Part shown: positions 62,235 to 64,000 of the stretch, piece after piece | Numbering within the stretch: position 1 is the first letter of the stretch | How the letters are laid out: the number at the start of each line of letters is the position of its first letter | Assembly (NCBI GenBank): GCA_016711405.1 | Contig: JADJSZ010000021.1 | Location: 1-64,000, forward strand | Reading direction: 5' to 3' | DNA from: Candidatus Hadersleviella danica | GTDB lineage: Bacteria; Chloroflexota; Anaerolineae; Promineifilales; Promineifilaceae | Length of the DNA: 64,000 nucleotides | The notes under the pieces: generated by a model | Databases searched by the model: none | Told to the model about the DNA's origin: nothing | Seen by the model: the letters and a program-made list of their open reading frames with translations, nothing else | Made by a program: the position numbers and the translations under genes

Positions 62235-62906
62235 ATGCAACGAGCAACACGCAAACCCCAAAAAGCCCAACGGCGGCAAGAGATGATGACGGCCGCATGG
62301 CAACTGTTTCAATACCAGCCCTACGAGGCGGTTAACATGAACGATGTCGCCCAGCAAGTGGGGGTGGCCAAGGGCACACTCTACCTCTATTTCGAGACCA
62401 AAGAGAGCCTCTTTTTGGCCATCCTGCACGAGCAATTTGAACAATGGTTTGGGGTGGTGGATGAGCGGCTGGTGGCGCACCCTGCGCCCATCAGCACGGC
62501 CGCTTTGGCCGATTTGCTGGCCGTGGCACTAGCCGAACGGCCGTCGCTGACCCGCTTATTCGCCCTGTTGCACCTCATCTTGGAACAAAACAGCCAATAT
62601 GGGGCGGTGCTGGCCTTTAAGCGCATGTTGCGCGAACGCGTGGGGGGGACGGCCGTGCTTATCGAGCAGGCCATGCCGTTTATGGCGGCTGGCCAAGGCG
62701 CCACCTTCTTGCTGAACGTTTACGCCCTGCTATTAGGCATCCAACAATTGGCCAATCCCGCCCCCACGGCCGAGGCAGTGCTGGCGGCCGAACCGGGCAT
62801 GGAAATCTTCCGCATCCCCTTCCAGCCCACCCTTGCCGCTGTGATTCTGACTTTGTTGGAAGGCATGAAGGCGCAAAAGGATGGGGGACTAGAGACGCGG
62901 GACTAG
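62235..62906 (+). CDS. TetR-family regulator
   Basis: Encodes 223 residues. Helix-turn-helix: RRQEMMTAAWQLFQYQPYEA, VNMNDVAQQVGVAKGTLYLY, FETKESLFLAILHEQ. The ligand domain is helical (ADLLAVALAERPSLTRLFAL, ATFLLNVYALLLGIQQLAN). The last 12 residues (KAQKDGGLETRD) are encoded by GGGACTAGAGACGCGGGAC word repeats. It precedes an SDR gene by 47 bp on the same strand and probably controls it. The ligand is unknown. Confidence 0.9.
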   Translation: MQRATRKPQKAQRRQEMMTAAWQLFQYQPYEAVNMNDVAQQVGVAKGTLYLYFETKESLFLAILHEQFEQWFGVVDERLVAHPAPISTAALADLLAVALAERPSLTRLFALLHLILEQNSQYGAVLAFKRMLRERVGGTAVLIEQAMPFMAAGQGATFLLNVYALLLGIQQLANPAPTAEAVLAAEPGMEIFRIPFQPTLAAVILTLLEGMKAQKDGGLETRD

Positions 62907-62953
62907 GGACACTGACTGACCGACTAAAAGACTGAAAGACTGAGAGACTTCCA

Positions 62954-63734
62954 ATGAAACAAACAGCATTAATTACAGGCGCATCAGGGGGGATTGGGCT
63001 GGTTTTTGCCCAGAAATTGGCCAAGGAGGGGTATGATTTGGTGTTGGTGGCACGGAGCGAGAAAACGCCCAAACCCTTGCCGAACAGTTGCGGAACCAAC
63101 ACAACATCCACGTCACGGTGCTGGCCAAGGATTTGAGCCGCCTCGAGGCTCCCACAGAGATTTATGAGGCATTGCAGGGAGCGGGCACGGCCGTAGATGT
63201 CCTCATCAACAATGCGGGCTTTGCCAGCTATGGCCTTTTCCACGAGTTAGACAGAGCCAAAGAGTTGGAGATGGTGCAACTCAACATCACCAATTTGGTC
63301 GCGCTGACCCATCTGTTTGTGGAGAAATGGTCGGGCGGGGATACGGCCGCGTGTTGAATGTCGCCTCTACGGCCGCCTTCCAACCGGGGCCCCTGATGGC
63401 CACCTACTATGCCAGCAAAGCGTTTGTCCTCCACTTCTCGGAAGCGATTGCCAACGAATTGCAGGGCACTGGTGTAACCGTGACCGCCCTGTGCCCCGGC
63501 CCAACTGCGTCGGGCTTCCAAGAGCGGGCGGCCATGCAGGAGTCTAAGCTGGTGCAGGGCGGCTTGATGTCAGCCGAAACGGTGGTGGAACTGGGGTATC
63601 AGGCACTCATCAGCGGCAAGGTGGTGGAGATTCCCGGCCTGAGCAACAAAGTCGGGGCGTGGTCAGCGCGTTTGGTGCCCCGCCAAACGGCCGTGGGCAT
63701 TGTCCGCCGAATGCAGGAGCGGCAGGGGCATTAA
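62954..63734 (+). CDS. Short-chain dehydrogenase/reductase (two frameshifts)
   Basis: About 260 residues across breaks near 63060 and 63330. KQTALITGASGGIGLVFAQK (cofactor site) is followed by LVLVARSE, then in the next frame LRNQHNIHVTVLAKDLSRLE, VDVLINNAGFASYGLFHELD, and after the second break GYGRVLNVASTAAFQPG (catalytic Ser) and MATYYASKAFVLHFSEAIAN (Tyr-x-x-x-Lys). The C-terminus has ALCPGPTASGF. It looks like a classical SDR of the DltE/YqjQ kind acting on lipid or ketone substrates; not assignable further. TetR-SDR pairing suggests inducible detoxification or lipid metabolism. Breaks are probably indel errors. Confidence 0.85.
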
Positions 63735-63793
63735 AGTTACTGGTTACTCGTTACTCGTTAACGTTAAATTCACCATTCACAATTCAAAACCTT

Positions 63794-64000
63794 ATGATTA
63801 TCGTATCTGGTGTGGTTCCTATTCGACCTGAGATGAGGGAGACGGCCGTGCAAGCGGCTTTAGAGATGGCAAGGGCGACAGCGGCCGAACAAGGGTGTCT
63901 CGTCTATCGCTTTTACGCGGATTTAGAAGACCCTTGTTTGTGGCGCATTTATGAGGAGTGGGAAACGGCCGAGGCGTTGGCCGCCCATTTTGAGACGCCG
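63794..64000 (+). CDS. Antibiotic-biosynthesis-monooxygenase (ABM)-fold protein, cut by window end
   Basis: The first 69 codons from the ATG at 63794 are visible. MIIVSGVVPIRPEMRETAVQ, then EQGCLVYRFYADLEDP and WRIYEEWETAEALAAHFETP, the recognisable halves of a YgiN/ABM dimeric alpha-beta barrel monomer. Such proteins are small (about 95-105 residues) cofactor-free monooxygenases or quinol-handling proteins. It follows the SDR after TTACTCGTTACTCGTTAA word repeats. Downstream sequence is missing. Confidence 0.8.
   Translation, partial: MIIVSGVVPIRPEMRETAVQAALEMARATAAEQGCLVYRFYADLEDPCLWRIYEEWETAEALAAHFETP

Overview
The window (about 58% GC by eye) looks like chromosomal DNA of a free-living bacterium, most likely a member of the Chloroflexota. 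The lineage call is an inference. It rests on lipoproteins with LALAAC-type lipoboxes and TEPTAEPT-type linkers, a topoisomerase I fused to an N-terminal zinc-ribbon and Lys/Ala-rich segment, three STAND NTPases within 12 kb, a Hanks-type kinase with an extracellular domain, and an rpsP-khpA-rimM cluster. Two features mark the whole window. One is an extreme abundance of the palindrome CGGCCG, usually as ACGGCCGT. The other is that most intergenic gaps hold imperfect hairpins built from repeated short 'words'. Many genes, including ones that should be essential, carry one or more single-base frameshifts, often at G or C runs. I read this mainly as uncorrected sequencing or assembly error, so several genes are annotated across frameshifts.

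Layout. 1-1.5 kb: a decayed insertion sequence with perfect 20-bp inverted ends. 1.7-6.4 kb: a one-carbon pair, MetF-like reductase and B12-dependent MetH. 6.5-9.6 kb: GlpD, divergent from an aquaporin and a small membrane protein. 9.7-13.6 kb: a flippase-like MOP transporter, an extended SDR epimerase and a TolB-like lipoprotein. 13.9-16.2 kb: a short class UvrA (UvrA2).

16.4-28.2 kb is the accessory part. It holds a STAND NTPase followed by a TPR protein, a 51-residue secreted peptide gene divergent from an XRE-HTH/NB-ARC regulator, an ABC exporter, a small cytochrome c, a 21-bp heptad-coding tandem repeat, and a tightly spaced cassette: conserved hypothetical, nSTAND1-TM-FGE protein, AT-rich unknown. 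This is the best place to look for an undescribed conflict or signalling system.

28.3-42.5 kb: an unusual di-haem peroxidase/beta-helix fusion, tRNA-Thr(CGT), an FtsW/RodA protein, a triple fasciclin lipoprotein, TadA, alanine dehydrogenase-like, CoA-transferase, a TetR-glycosyltransferase pair with a clear operator, a PHP phosphoesterase and Ffh. 42.7-51.3 kb: a Ser/Thr kinase translationally coupled to an 813-aa protein of unknown function, an RNA methyltransferase, and a plsC-SDR-FAD oxidoreductase operon resembling DprE2/DprE1. 51.5-64 kb: rpsP-khpA-rimM, dprA, a mannose-1-P guanylyltransferase, topA, a histidine kinase with two receiver proteins, a sirtuin, TetR-SDR, and a monooxygenase cut by the window end.

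Five putative promoters (tRNA-Thr, ffh, rpsP, dprA and the peroxidase fusion) share TTG-type -35 boxes, exactly 17-bp pyrimidine-rich spacers and TA-type -10 boxes.
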